This document shows, in pieces, positions 12,201 through 20,173 of a stretch of DNA of 64,000 nt. The stretch spans positions 1 to 64,000 of the forward strand of contig NZ_CP029151.1 in the NCBI RefSeq assembly GCF_003095655.1, given 5' to 3'. How positions within the stretch are numbered: the first letter of the stretch is position 1; the number at the start of each line of letters is the position of its first letter. This stretch comes from Dokdonia sp. Dokd-P16. GTDB lineage: Bacteria; Bacteroidota; Bacteroidia; Flavobacteriales; Flavobacteriaceae. Below the pieces are notes generated by a model, which was given only the letters and a program-made list of their open reading frames with translations, did no database searches and was not told the origin of the DNA. A program made the position numbers and the translations under genes.

Positions 12201-15200
12201 TCTGTTGAAGATACTGTTGGAAATACTGCTTCGGATATAACAACTGATGAATTAGTAATTGACGCTACTGCACCAACGACTCCAACGGTTACTGCTCAAA
12301 CTACCAATGACACTTCTCCGCTGATTACTGGTACAGCAGATTCTGATGATGATTTGACTGTAATTGTAAGTGGAGTGACCTACACGGAAGGTGATGGAAA
12401 CCTTACCGATAACGGAGATGATACTTGGAGCCTGCAGATTCCTGACGGAAACGAACTACTAGATGGAACGTATGATGTAGATGCTTCTGTGGAAGATATT
12501 GTTGGGGATACGGCTTCGGATACAACAACTGATGAATTAGTAATTGACGCTACTGCGCCTACTACTCCAACGGTAACAGCACAAACCACAAATGACACCA
12601 CACCGCTGATTACTGGTACAGCAGATTCTGATGATGAGCTGACTGTAATTGTAAACGGAGTGACCTACACCGAAGGTAATGGAAACCTTACCGATAATGG
12701 TGATGATACGTGGTCTCTACAAATACCTGATGAAAGCGAACTCCTAGATGGAACTTATGATGTAGATGCTTCGGTGGAAGATGCTGTTGGAAATACGGCT
12801 TCGGATATTACTATTGACGAATTAACCATTGACGCTGCTTCCCCAACGACTCCAACGGTTCATTCACAAACTACGAATGACAACACGCCATTGATTACTG
12901 GTACAGCAGATTCTGTTGATGAGCTGACTGTAATTGTAAATGGAATTACTTATACTGAAGGTGATGGAAATCTTACCGATAATGGTGATGATACGTGGAG
13001 CTTGCAGATTCCTGATGGAAACGAACTACTAGATGGAACTTATGATGTAGATGTTTCTGTTGAAGATACTGTTGGAAATACTGCTTCGGATATAACAACT
13101 GATGAATTAGTAATTGACGCTACTGCACCAACGACTCCAACGGTTACTGCTCAAACTACCAATGACACTTCTCCGCTGATTACTGGTACAGCAGATTCTG
13201 ATGATGATTTGACTGTAATTGTAAGTGGAGTGACCTACACGGAAGGTGATGGAAACCTTACCGATAACGGAGATGATACTTGGAGCCTGCAGATTCCTGA
13301 CGGAAACGAACTACTAGATGGAACGTATGATGTAGATGCTTCTGTGGAAGATATTGTTGGGGATACGGCTTCGGATACAACAACTGATGAATTAGTAATT
13401 GACGCTACTGCGCCTACTACTCCAACGGTAACAGCACAAACCACAAATGACACCACACCGCTGATTACTGGTACAGCAGATTCTGATGATGAGCTGACTG
13501 TAATTGTAAACGGAGTGACCTACACCGAAGGTAATGGAAACCTTACCGATAATGGTGATGATACGTGGTCTCTACAAATACCTGATGAAAGCGAACTCCT
13601 AGATGGAACTTATGATGTAGATGCTTCGGTGGAAGATGCTGTTGGAAATACGGCTTCGGATATTACTATTGACGAATTAACCATTGACGCTGCTTCCCCA
13701 ACGACTCCAACGGTTCATTCACAAACTACGAATGACAACACGCCATTGATTACTGGTACAGCAGATTCTGTTGATGAGCTTACAGTAATCGTAAATGGAG
13801 TTACATATACCGAAGGTGATGGTAACCTAACCGATAATGGTGATGATACCTGGTCTTTACAGATTCCAGATGGAAGCGAACTACCAGATGGAACGTATGA
13901 TGTAGATGCTTCGGTGGAAGATACGGTTGGCAATATTGCTTCAGATACCACAACAGACGAGTTGATAATCGATACGAATGCTCCTAGTATTCCAACGGTA
14001 ATCTCTCAAGTAACCACAGACACCACCCCAATAATTGAGGGAACAGCAGATTCTAGTGATGCATTGACAGTGACCGTTGACAACACAACCTACGTTGAAA
14101 ATGACGGACATCTTACAGATAATGGTGATAATACATGGAGCTTGCAAATTCCAGGAGCTAATGATATTGCAGATGGTGTTTATGATGTGCAAGCCACCAC
14201 TGAAGACATGACTGGAAATTCGGCGTCAGATGTAACTACTAACGAGTTGACAATTGACACGACTGCTCCTATTCCGCCTACGGTGACTCCTCAAGAAACA
14301 AGTGACACCACGCCAATGATTACAGGTACAGCAGACTCTGATGATATGCTTTCAATCATTGTGGATGGTAATTCATATATGGAGAGTGATGGGAACCTAA
14401 CAGACAATGGTGATGATACATGGTCTTTACAAATACCAGATGAAAATGAACTTGGAGATGGCACGTATGATGTGCAAGCCACTGCAGAAGATTTGGTAGG
14501 TAATACAGCTTCAGACACTACTGTAGATGAGCTTACCATACAATCAGGTATCGTAACGACAGAAAATGACCAGCAACTTTTTTGCGAAAGCGAAAATCCA
14601 ATAATTGCAGATATTCAGGTTAATGAGACTACTGTAAATTGGTACCTCAGTGCTTCTGGTGGGACAGTTTTAGCTACCGATACTGCATTGATGAACAACA
14701 CGATTTATTATGCGGCACTTGTTACAAACGGAATCGAGAGTGCAAACAGGCTGGCTATTACAGTTACTATTATCAGTACTCCTACGCCTACTACCACCGC
14801 AAGTATACAGTCATTTTGTATAGATGCTATGGCTACCGTAAGTGATATTTACGTAAATGAACCTGATGTAATATGGTATGCTCAAGCAACAGGAGGCACT
14901 CCAGCTGCAGATACACTTTTAGTTTCTGGTAATTATTATGGAGCTTTAGTAAATAATGGCTGTGAGAGTAGCACTCGTCTAGAGGTGAATATTACGATAG
15001 ATGAGACTGCTACAGCAAGCATTACGAGCAGTACTGAAATGACTTGTGTGGGTAATGAAATCACTTACCAGACAGAAACTGACATGAGCGGTTATTTATG
15101 GACCATTTCTTCTGGAGGAACAATCATCACTGGTGGTGATCTCACAGATGATTTTGTTACGGTGATATGGAACGAACTTGGCGAGCAATCTGTTGCAGTA

Positions 15201-15911
15201 AATTATGAATCTTTAAATAGCTGTATGCCTCTAGCAGAGGCTACTCTAGACGTGGAAGTTGCCACTTGTTCTGATCTTACGATTCTTAAAACGGTAAATA
15301 ATGCCCTGCCACAACTTAATACGGAGGTTGTGTATACCATCACTGTGACTAATGTAGGCGACACAGATTTTACAGATGTTGAGGTTCAAGATATATTACC
15401 ATCCGGACTGCAATTTATATCTGCGGCGACAGATAGTGGAACTTTTGATAATGCAGTGGGTACTTGGATAATTCCTGAGGTGATGGCCAGTGCTACTGTA
15501 GTGTTAGAAATAACGGCTGTAGTACTCGAGGACGGAGATTATCTAAATATCGCGACCATCACGCAGTCTAGCCCTATGGATAGTGACTTTACTAACAATG
15601 TATCTCAAGTTGATATCACGCCTAGTTGCATTAAAGTGTTTAATGAATTCTCACCTAATGGTGACGGCTTTAATGACACCTTTACCATACGCTGCATCGA
15701 ATCTTACCCAGAAAACAACTTGAAAATTTATAATCGAGCTGGAAACATGGTGTATGAGATGGATGGATATGCAAATGTGTGGAGAGGTACTTCTACTTCT
15801 AATGGTACTGTTAATAAAAATGACGGCCTTCCATCATCTACTTACTATTACATTCTAGACTTAAAAGATGGTAATGAGCCGCTTACTGGCTGGGTATACA
15901 TTGCACTTTAA
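6279..15911 (+). CDS. SprB-like giant cell-surface adhesin, Ig-like repeats, gliding/T9SS C-terminal domain
   Basis: A 3,210-residue secreted surface protein. Residues 1-27 are a signal peptide ending MNAQ. Residues about 30-365 form a non-repetitive region of two related beta-rich segments. Residues about 370-465 are an Ig-like domain with the Bacteroidota pattern NWYDAEQGGTLLAT..STTFYAAATANGC. Residues 668-2757 are 22 tandem 95-residue Asp/Thr-rich Ig-like repeats. After them come two more NWY-type Ig domains, a PKD-like segment, a DUF11 domain (LTILKTVNNALPQLNTEVVY..) and, in the last ~90 residues, the gliding-motility C-terminal domain (FNEFSPNGDGFNDTF..NLKIYNRAGNMVYE), the type B sorting signal for type IX secretion. 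Direct coupling to a PorP/SprF gene 24 bp downstream is the SprB-SprF arrangement. The many acidic loops (DSDDE, TDNGDDTW) suggest calcium binding; that is inference. Likely role: gliding or surface attachment. Confidence 0.92.
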   Translation: MKRKTTYPLPLNSFIVILLLACFSMNAQEQSFATTILNQENVDNANLSVNEDLTDFAEVRANSGTLFFGAYDGVLELAYGELLPANTTSYIKIETEDDLLPSLLGGSLGNLLADVLGIVLIGNQEFTVKALNGNTTVLSAVSSDPNTFSGARTQIVTDAQGDYYIALTPDQPYSSIEITNSIGSLIGLNQERSLKVYGAFYGADAPICNTPSFTSFDGTGLNLDLINLGGAGVTNIENAIDGDPTTFSELSLGVLSIAATIEQEIYFQNTTQPTEDFKIRLAVDPSLLALGVANNIQFEAYNGTNLVATRDLGSLLNLELINLLQSNNPVDIGFDVSAPVDRIVVSYSSLLNTSLSQRLDLYDVSVTPAIPEIAAASKNITLCENSTADLTATTDATNSQINWYDAEQGGTLLATVDSGEAFTTPSLTESTTFYAAATANGCTVASVRTAVLVTINPTPRASDILVAGFDSAICLPEVLEIVPSSTISNNFKYYFDPNKNVEITNGLTADGIIYAINDSKLEITGLNEANNPDNIFISTIEPATGCENSPGDLRQVSIILANTPNISINLTENITADDVINSIEQNNDITISGVVTGDAQENDEVTITVNNTNYTALLDATLSFATDILGAELVLDADSTIDASITVVGTLCTATAIDSEAYTVDINSPTTPTVNPQVTNDTTPLITGTGDSDDELTVIVNGVTYTEGDGNLTDNGDDTWSLQIPDGSELPDGTYDVDASVEDTVGNIASDITTDELVIDATAPTTPTVAAQTTNDTTPLITGTADSDDGLTVIVNGVTYTEGDGNLTDNGDDTWSLQIPDGNVLPDGTYDVDASVEDAVGNTASDTTIDELVIDAAAPTTPTVTAQTTNDTTPLITGTADSDDELTVIVNGVTYTEGDGNLTDNGDDTWSLEIPDGNEIPDGTYDVDASVEDTVGNTASDATTAELVIDATAPTTPTITEQTTNDTTPLITGTADSDDELTVIVNGVTYTESDGNLTDNGDDTWSLQIPDGSEISDGTYDVDASLEDTVGNIASDTTTDELVIDATAPTTPTVDPQTTNDTTPLITGTADSDDELTVIANGVTYTEGDSNLIDNGDDTWSLQIPDGSELPDGTYDVDASVEDAVGNTASDTTIDELVIDSASPTTPTVVPQTTNDTTPLITGTADSDDELTVIVNGVTYTEGDGNLIDNGDDTFSLQIPDGSELLDGTYNVDVTVEDAVGNTASDTTTDELVIDATAPTTPTVAAQTTNDTTPLITGTADSEDGLTVIVNGITYTEGDGNLTDNGDDTWSLQIPDGNELTDGTYDVDASVEDTVGNTASDTTTNELVIDSTAPTTPTVNSQTTNDSTPLITGTADSDDELTVIVNGVTYTEGDGNLTDNGDDTWSLQIPDGSELPDGTYDVDVSVEDAVGNTASDTTTDELVIDATAPTTPTVVPQTTNDTTPLITGTGDSDDELTVIVNGVTYTEGDGNLTDNGDDTWSLQIPDGSEIPDGTYDVDASVEDTVGNTASDITTDELTIDSASPTTPTITAQTTNDTTPLINGTADSDDELTVIVNGVTYTEGDGNLTDNGDDTWSLQIPDGSELPDGTYDVDASVEDAVGNTASDTTTDELTIDSASPTTPTVTAQTTNDTTPLITGTADSDDELTIIVNGVTYTEGDGNLTDNGDDTWSLQIPDGNELPDGTYDVDVSVEDAVGNTASDTTTNELVIDAAAPTTPTVTGQTTNDNTPLITGTADSDDELTVIVNGVTYTEGDGNLTDNGDDTWSLQIPDGNELLDGTYDVDASVEDTVGNTASDITTDELTIDSASPTTPTVIAQTTNDTTPLITGTADSDDELTVIVNGVTYTEGDGNLTDNGDDTWSLQIPNGNEIPDGTYDVDVSVEDTVGNTASDITTDELTIDSASPTTPTVIAQTTNDTTPLITGTADSDDELTVIVNGITYTEGDGNLTDNGDDTWSLQIPDGNELLDGTYDVDVSVEDTVGNTASDITTDELVIDATAPTTPTVTAQTTNDTSPLITGTADSDDDLTVIVSGVTYTEGDGNLTDNGDDTWSLQIPDGNELLDGTYDVDASVEDIVGDTASDTTTDELVIDATAPTTPTVTAQTTNDTTPLITGTADSDDELTVIVNGVTYTEGNGNLTDNGDDTWSLQIPDESELLDGTYDVDASVEDAVGNTASDITIDELTIDAASPTTPTVHSQTTNDNTPLITGTADSVDELTVIVNGITYTEGDGNLTDNGDDTWSLQIPDGNELLDGTYDVDVSVEDTVGNTASDITTDELVIDATAPTTPTVTAQTTNDTSPLITGTADSDDDLTVIVSGVTYTEGDGNLTDNGDDTWSLQIPDGNELLDGTYDVDASVEDIVGDTASDTTTDELVIDATAPTTPTVTAQTTNDTTPLITGTADSDDELTVIVNGVTYTEGNGNLTDNGDDTWSLQIPDESELLDGTYDVDASVEDAVGNTASDITIDELTIDAASPTTPTVHSQTTNDNTPLITGTADSVDELTVIVNGVTYTEGDGNLTDNGDDTWSLQIPDGSELPDGTYDVDASVEDTVGNIASDTTTDELIIDTNAPSIPTVISQVTTDTTPIIEGTADSSDALTVTVDNTTYVENDGHLTDNGDNTWSLQIPGANDIADGVYDVQATTEDMTGNSASDVTTNELTIDTTAPIPPTVTPQETSDTTPMITGTADSDDMLSIIVDGNSYMESDGNLTDNGDDTWSLQIPDENELGDGTYDVQATAEDLVGNTASDTTVDELTIQSGIVTTENDQQLFCESENPIIADIQVNETTVNWYLSASGGTVLATDTALMNNTIYYAALVTNGIESANRLAITVTIISTPTPTTTASIQSFCIDAMATVSDIYVNEPDVIWYAQATGGTPAADTLLVSGNYYGALVNNGCESSTRLEVNITIDETATASITSSTEMTCVGNEITYQTETDMSGYLWTISSGGTIITGGDLTDDFVTVIWNELGEQSVAVNYESLNSCMPLAEATLDVEVATCSDLTILKTVNNALPQLNTEVVYTITVTNVGDTDFTDVEVQDILPSGLQFISAATDSGTFDNAVGTWIIPEVMASATVVLEITAVVLEDGDYLNIATITQSSPMDSDFTNNVSQVDITPSCIKVFNEFSPNGDGFNDTFTIRCIESYPENNLKIYNRAGNMVYEMDGYANVWRGTSTSNGTVNKNDGLPSSTYYYILDLKDGNEPLTGWVYIAL
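8280..14549 (+). repeat. 22 in-frame tandem repeats of 285 bp (95 residues)
   Basis: Units begin at 8280, 8565 and so on at exact 285-bp steps to 14265; the phase was checked at units 1, 2, 21 and 22 with no indel. The unit core is P-T-T-P-T-V..T-T-N-D-T-T-P-L-I-T-G-T-A-D-S-D-D-E, then TVIVNGVTYTEGDGNL and DGTYDVDASVEDTVGNTASD. Units 1-20 are nearly identical; units 21 and 22 (from 13980) are diverged, as is usual at array ends. Unit borders alternate between DATAPTTPTV and DSASPTTPTV types, a mosaic pattern expected from recombination between units. Confidence 0.95.
12062..13780 (+). repeat. Recent tandem duplication of three repeat units (855-bp offset)
   Basis: Bases 12062-12925 match 12917-13780, with no difference seen when the two copies were read side by side (864 bp at offset 855 = 3 x 285). 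The first mismatch on the left is 12061/12916 and on the right 12926/13781. Diagnostic oddities occur in both copies: the DTSP unit with VIVSGV, the EGNGN unit with DESELLDG, and the VHSQTTNDNTP unit with SVDEL. Confidence 0.9.
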
Positions 15912-15935
15912 TAACCTAACTTAAAAACAACGAAT

Positions 15936-16856
15936 ATGTTTAAAATATATAAGATTTACTTAGTACTTATTATGTGTTGTGTAAGCATACATAGCAATGC
16001 ACAACAAGCGCCTAACTATACACAATACATGTATAATACCATGGCTATAAATCCAGCATATGCAGGATCTTCAGAAGGGTTAAATGTGGTGGGAATATAT
16101 CGATCGCAGTGGGCTGGTTTTGATGGGGCGCCAGAGACGTATAACCTCAGTGTTGAAACGCCGCTTACTGATCGCGTTGGTATAGGTGTAAATGTCACAA
16201 AAGATGTAAACGGTCCTGCAGAGAGATTCAACTTTGATGGTAATTTCTCTTATAATATTCAGTTGGATAGGGATCTTAATTTGGCATTTGGGATAAAAGG
16301 AGGTGCTCAGTTACTCAATGTTGACTTCTCAAAAGGGGAGTTTGTAAACCAAGGCGATCCCCTACTCACAAATAACATTGATAATAGACTACTCACTACG
16401 CTGGGCGCGGGTGCATTCTTATACAAATACAACTGGTACCTGGGTGTCTCTGTGCCAGATTTCTTTAACGATGAGTATTATGATAATGTGGAGGAATCTG
16501 TCGTGGCAGATGAGTTGCAAACGTACCTAACTGCAGGTTATGTTTTTGGCATAAGCGATAACATCCGTTTTAAACCCGCTGTGCTTGTAAACTATGTAAA
16601 TGGTAGTCCGCTGCGATATAACCTTTCGGCAAATTTCCTCTTTTATGACAAGCTCACCGTAGGTGCTAGTTATCAAGTGGATGCTGCGGTAAGTGCGCTG
16701 GCTGGTTTTCAAATTTCTGACAATCTATTTTTAGGCTATTCCTTTGATTATGCTACTACAGAGTTCACAAATTATAATGATGGAACCCATGAAGTTATTT
16801 TAAAGTTCTCTTTATTCAAGAAAAAGGGAATGTCATTCTCACCTAGATTCTTTTAA
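15936..16856 (+). CDS. Type IX secretion system outer-membrane protein, PorP/SprF family
   Basis: A 306-residue beta-barrel protein. It has an N-terminal signal peptide ending SNAQ, then the family start APNYTQYMYNTMAINPAYAGSSEGLNVVGIYRSQWAGFDGAPET, which is diagnostic of PorP/SprF. Later come LAFGIKGGAQLLNVDF and a C-terminal barrel strand ending in F. SprF-type proteins are dedicated outer-membrane partners that help export or anchor the adhesin encoded just upstream. The gap to the adhesin is 24 bp and to the next gene 12 bp, so the three are one operon. Confidence 0.93.
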   Translation: MFKIYKIYLVLIMCCVSIHSNAQQAPNYTQYMYNTMAINPAYAGSSEGLNVVGIYRSQWAGFDGAPETYNLSVETPLTDRVGIGVNVTKDVNGPAERFNFDGNFSYNIQLDRDLNLAFGIKGGAQLLNVDFSKGEFVNQGDPLLTNNIDNRLLTTLGAGAFLYKYNWYLGVSVPDFFNDEYYDNVEESVVADELQTYLTAGYVFGISDNIRFKPAVLVNYVNGSPLRYNLSANFLFYDKLTVGASYQVDAAVSALAGFQISDNLFLGYSFDYATTEFTNYNDGTHEVILKFSLFKKKGMSFSPRFF

Positions 16857-16868
16857 TATCAAACTACT

Positions 16869-18791
16869 ATGAAGAAATCACTATATATTTTATTCATGAT
16901 GTGCGTATGTTCTAGTTATGCACAGAATGATTTAAAAAAAGCAGATGAGCTTTATGAAAGACATATGTATGCAGATGCTGCAGTGCTTTATGATCAGCAT
17001 CTTAATGACTCAAAAAAGGTAGCGCCTGCAACCTGGCAGCATATAGCTGATACGCATTACAATCTCAAAAATTATGAACGTGCAGAGATTGCATACACAA
17101 AAACCTTTGATGCGTTAGGATACACGATGGAACCTGCACACATTTGGCAATATTTTGATGTGCTACGCTTCTTAAAAAAGTATGATACGGCAGATGATTT
17201 TTATGTAGGCTATTTAAAGCTTTCCAAAAAAGACAAAGAGCTCAACAGATACTATGAAGAAAAGTCTCGGTTTAATGACATTATAGCAAATGACACGCTC
17301 TACCAGATTAGAAACCTCGAGATTAACTCTAGCTATGCAGATTTTGGTGGTTCCTTGTATAAAAATAAGCTGGTATTCTCAACAGCTCGCAATGATGAAG
17401 AAAATAAACTCTATAAAAGAGATAACACCCCTTACCTATCGCTATATGAGGCCACGATAGATAGTACTGGTTCATATTCTAATATTAAACTTTTTAGTGA
17501 GGATCTAGAGACGCAGTACCACGATGCAACTGCAACCTTTTACAATAATGACCAGACCCTCGTATATGCATCAAGTGCACAATCTGGCTCACGTAAAATT
17601 TATACAAAGAACAAGAGAAACTTCTTTAAGCTCTACCGTGTGCAGATTAATGATGAAAAGTTTGATAAAGAGGAACTCCCTATTAACGGGAACGGCTATT
17701 CCATAGGGCAGCCTTTTGTGACTATAGATGGTAGTCAGCTGTATTTTGTGTCAGACATGCCAGGTGGTTATGGCCGTGCAGATATTTATGTATGTGATAT
17801 ACGTGAGGATGGCTCGCTCTCTACCCCTCGCAATCTGGGCGATGCGATTAATACTCCTTATGATGACTTTTTCCCTTTTATAAAAAATAAAGAACTCTAT
17901 TTTGCTTCTAAAGGTCACGTAGGTTTTGGCGGGCTTGATATTTATAAAGCACAGCTTAGAGATGGTGTGTATAGCAATGCACGTAATCTAGGCCTTGGTA
18001 TTAATAGCAATGCAGACGACTTTGCTTATGTGGCTAGTAATACAAAGAATGAAGGATATTTTAGCTCAAACAGGGAAGGCGGCAAAGGCGATGATGATAT
18101 TTACTCCTTTGTATATGATCAAGGAGAGTGCTTCCAGACCATAGAAGGAACCGTTACAGACGCACAATCTGGAGCACCGCTTCCAGAAGTAACCATCATT
18201 GCTTATGACACTAACAATAACCAAGTAGCCGAAACACTTACAGACGCTGCAGGAACCTACACCTTGCAGATGGGTTGTAACATTAGATACAACTTTAAGG
18301 CGTCAAAAATAGGCTACTCAAAAGATGAGCTAGACTTAAACACAGGTACTGAGCCTAATGGGCTTATTAACTTTGTAGATTTTAAGTTGGCTAATCTTTC
18401 AGACATATTCATTACAGATGGTGAGGTAGAAAAAATTAAAATCAATCCTATTAATTTTGAGTCTAACCGTTTTGCGATTAACATATTTGCCGCACAGCAG
18501 CTCAAGCGTATTATTGATATTATGAACGAGTATCCAGACCTCGTTATTAAGATAGAATCCCACACAGATCAACGTGGTGGAGCGTCGTATAACCAGACCT
18601 TATCAGAAAACAGAGCGACTTCTACACGTGACTATTTGATTAAAAATGGTATCACGAGTTCGCGCATTGAGAGTGCAAGAGGTTTTGGTGAATCTAGGCC
18701 TATACACATTTGTGACGAGGCAGACGATAGCTGTACAGAAGTGCAGTATTTAGAAAATAGACGATCAGATTTTATTGTGGTTAGAAGATAA
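16869..18791 (+). CDS. PorE-like OmpA-family lipid/peptidoglycan-anchored protein
   Basis: A 640-residue periplasmic protein with the domain order of PorE: signal peptide (1-18), TPR-like helices (about 20-130: YERHMYADAAVLYDQHL, YNLKNYERAEIAYTKTF), a WD40-like/PD40 beta-propeller (about 160-430, blades such as LYFVSDMPGGYGRADIYVC, LYFASKGHVGFGGLDIYKA, GYFSSNREGGKGDDDIYSF), a carboxypeptidase-regulatory-like beta-sandwich (about 435-520) and a C-terminal OmpA peptidoglycan-binding domain (ESHTDQRGGASYNQTLSENR). PorE links the type IX secretion machinery to peptidoglycan. Here the gene travels with an adhesin/SprF pair, so it is more likely a paralogue dedicated to this adhesin than the core T9SS PorE. 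Confidence 0.88.
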   Translation: MKKSLYILFMMCVCSSYAQNDLKKADELYERHMYADAAVLYDQHLNDSKKVAPATWQHIADTHYNLKNYERAEIAYTKTFDALGYTMEPAHIWQYFDVLRFLKKYDTADDFYVGYLKLSKKDKELNRYYEEKSRFNDIIANDTLYQIRNLEINSSYADFGGSLYKNKLVFSTARNDEENKLYKRDNTPYLSLYEATIDSTGSYSNIKLFSEDLETQYHDATATFYNNDQTLVYASSAQSGSRKIYTKNKRNFFKLYRVQINDEKFDKEELPINGNGYSIGQPFVTIDGSQLYFVSDMPGGYGRADIYVCDIREDGSLSTPRNLGDAINTPYDDFFPFIKNKELYFASKGHVGFGGLDIYKAQLRDGVYSNARNLGLGINSNADDFAYVASNTKNEGYFSSNREGGKGDDDIYSFVYDQGECFQTIEGTVTDAQSGAPLPEVTIIAYDTNNNQVAETLTDAAGTYTLQMGCNIRYNFKASKIGYSKDELDLNTGTEPNGLINFVDFKLANLSDIFITDGEVEKIKINPINFESNRFAINIFAAQQLKRIIDIMNEYPDLVIKIESHTDQRGGASYNQTLSENRATSTRDYLIKNGITSSRIESARGFGESRPIHICDEADDSCTEVQYLENRRSDFIVVRR

Positions 18792-18913
18792 TACCACAGG
18801 CACATGTACCCCGCTTAAACCTCTCATAAGCCTTTCTAGTACTCAACGCTAGTGAAGGCTTATGTATGTATATACCCTCATGATCTGTAGATAAACGTAG
18901 TGCGCAGTTATTA

Positions 18914-18928
18914 CGCTTTCGCGAAAGC
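18914..18928 (+). repeat. Dispersed palindrome copy (15 of 16 bases)
   Basis: Intergenic, CGCTTTCGCGAAAGC followed by A. Confidence 0.8.
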
Positions 18929-19045
18929 AAACCTGTCTCAATCCATTACGCTTTCACTACGTAGGTGTATAGGCTTCCTCTCTATATGGTCATCCTAAAA
19001 AGTGCGCCAAATGTATCTTGAGACTCCTTTAATGTAGAGTTAGTA

Positions 19046-19061
19046 CGCTTTCGCGAAAGCG
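19046..19061 (+). repeat. Dispersed palindrome copy, perfect CGCTTTCGCGAAAGCG
   Basis: Intergenic. Symmetry extends to 20 bp as TACGCTTTCGCGAAAGCGTA (19044-19063). Confidence 0.85.
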
Positions 19062-19154
19062 TATCATAAACACCTCTTATATCGTACGTCATTTGCAAGC
19101 TAGGGCGCTATAAAAGATGCTATATTTAGGGCAGCATTCATCTATTCACGCGCT

Positions 19155-19718
19155 ATGAAATATACCCTATTCCTCCTCACCCTACTCTGCATACTCACGG
19201 GATGCACACAGCAAGAAGCGACCTCCAAAGAAACCGTTACTGCCTACTACAAGGCCGTTGCCGAAGGAAATTATAAGGAAATGAGCCGATTGATAAGCGA
19301 TAGCATCACCATCACGGCGGGAGATTATGTGATGCCCTTTAACAAAGAAAGCTACTACGAGCAGTTTAAGTGGGACTCTGTGTTTAAGCCCTCCTACAAG
19401 GTGGTTTCCATAGAAAGTGACAGCGAGCAAGTAATCGCTACGGTAGCCGTGAGCTCGCTACGGTTTGCATTTTTAAAGAATAACCCACTCACCTGCAGTC
19501 ATAAAATATACTTCCATGAAGGCAAGATTACTAAGCTAGAAGAAATCACCTGTAAAGATGTAAACTGGGATGTGTGGCAACAAGAACGCGACTCCCTAGT
19601 AGCCTGGACCGCCCGCAATCACCCTGAGCTAGACAATTTTATTAACGATCTGAGTATGAAAGGCGCGATAAAGTATAAGAAAGCGGTGGCGTTGTATGTG
19701 GGGCGTGGTGGGGAATAG
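19155..19718 (+). CDS. Putative lipoprotein, SnoaL/NTF2-like in outline
   Basis: A 187-residue protein with a lipobox signal (LLCILTGC, Cys at residue 16). The segment KETVTAYYKAVAEGNYKEMSRLISDSITI resembles the first helix and strand of SnoaL/NTF2-like folds, but I see no catalytic residues. The C-terminal 46 residues (QERDSLVAWTARNHPELDNF onward) are present again in a broken copy about 440 bp downstream. Start ATG 19155 is preceded by a -7-like TATATTTAG box. Function unknown. Confidence 0.75.
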   Translation: MKYTLFLLTLLCILTGCTQQEATSKETVTAYYKAVAEGNYKEMSRLISDSITITAGDYVMPFNKESYYEQFKWDSVFKPSYKVVSIESDSEQVIATVAVSSLRFAFLKNNPLTCSHKIYFHEGKITKLEEITCKDVNWDVWQQERDSLVAWTARNHPELDNFINDLSMKGAIKYKKAVALYVGRGGE

Positions 19719-19730
19719 TGAGTAAAGAAT

Positions 19731-19862
19731 TTACTTTTTGAAGTATAAATCCTTTTTAGAAAGCAACTCCTTTTTGTTGATTTCTTTATCTTCTTTGAGA
19801 GAGCGCACAGAAGAAAGTAGCTTCTTAGAAGGTTTATTTATATGTAACGTTTTATTATTCAT
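19731..19862 (-). CDS. Small lysine-rich ORF, hypothetical (43 residues)
   Basis: ATG at 19862, TAA at 19731, sequence beginning MNNKTLHINKPSKKLLSSVR and ending KKDLYFKK, about 30% lysine. It sits between the lipoprotein gene and its broken copy. Length and charge resemble small antitoxin-like or ribosome-associated proteins, but nothing identifies it. It may be a chance ORF in AT-rich DNA; confidence is low. Confidence 0.3.
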   Translation of the reverse strand: MNNKTLHINKPSKKLLSSVRSLKEDKEINKKELLSKKDLYFKK

Positions 19863-20018
19863 CACTTTATATCTAATACAAAAATACATTATAACTTCAT
19901 CTTAAACAACTATTGTACCACCTATTGCAGCTATATAACAGTCAGCCTGCTAGTTTATTGAGTGGTTAAAGATTGTTATGCAAATCATGCAATAGCTTCA
20001 ATAAAAATGGGTTGTTAT

Positions 20019-20156
20019 CAAGAACGCGACTCCCTAGTAGCCTGGACTGCCCGCAATCACCCTGAGCTAGATAATTTTATTAATGATCTAAGTATGAAAG
20101 GTGCGTTAAAGTATAAGAAAACGATGGAGTTGTATGTGGGGCGTGGTGGAGAGTGA
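20019..20156 (+). pseudogene. Partial duplicate of the lipoprotein gene 3' end
   Basis: Bases 20019-20155 match 19581-19718 at roughly 90%, in the same orientation, starting abruptly at CAAGAACGCGACTCCC and running to the stop. Protein differences are few (AIKYKKAVALYVG against ALKYKKTMELYVG). The open frame can be extended upstream to a GTG at 19962, but that part has no similarity to the parent and no signal peptide. It is best read as the remnant of a tandem duplication. Confidence 0.75.
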
Positions 20157-20173
20157 GTGAGGTGTTTTAATTT

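Larger units (their letters stand above)
18792..19154. other. 363-bp intergenic region with stem-loop and two dispersed palindromes
   Basis: It contains an inverted repeat CATAAGCCTT/AAGGCTTATG (18825-18834 with 18855-18864), which may end the adhesin operon although no T tract follows, and palindrome copies at 18914 and 19046. A half copy (TTACGCTTTC) lies between them near 18947. A TATATTTAG box at 19131-19139 is a plausible -7 element for the lipoprotein gene at 19155. Confidence 0.5.

Noticed and set aside
8229-14539. Many antisense ORFs of 62-94 codons inside the adhesin
   Set aside because: They recur with the 285-bp period of the sense repeats and have no independent features.
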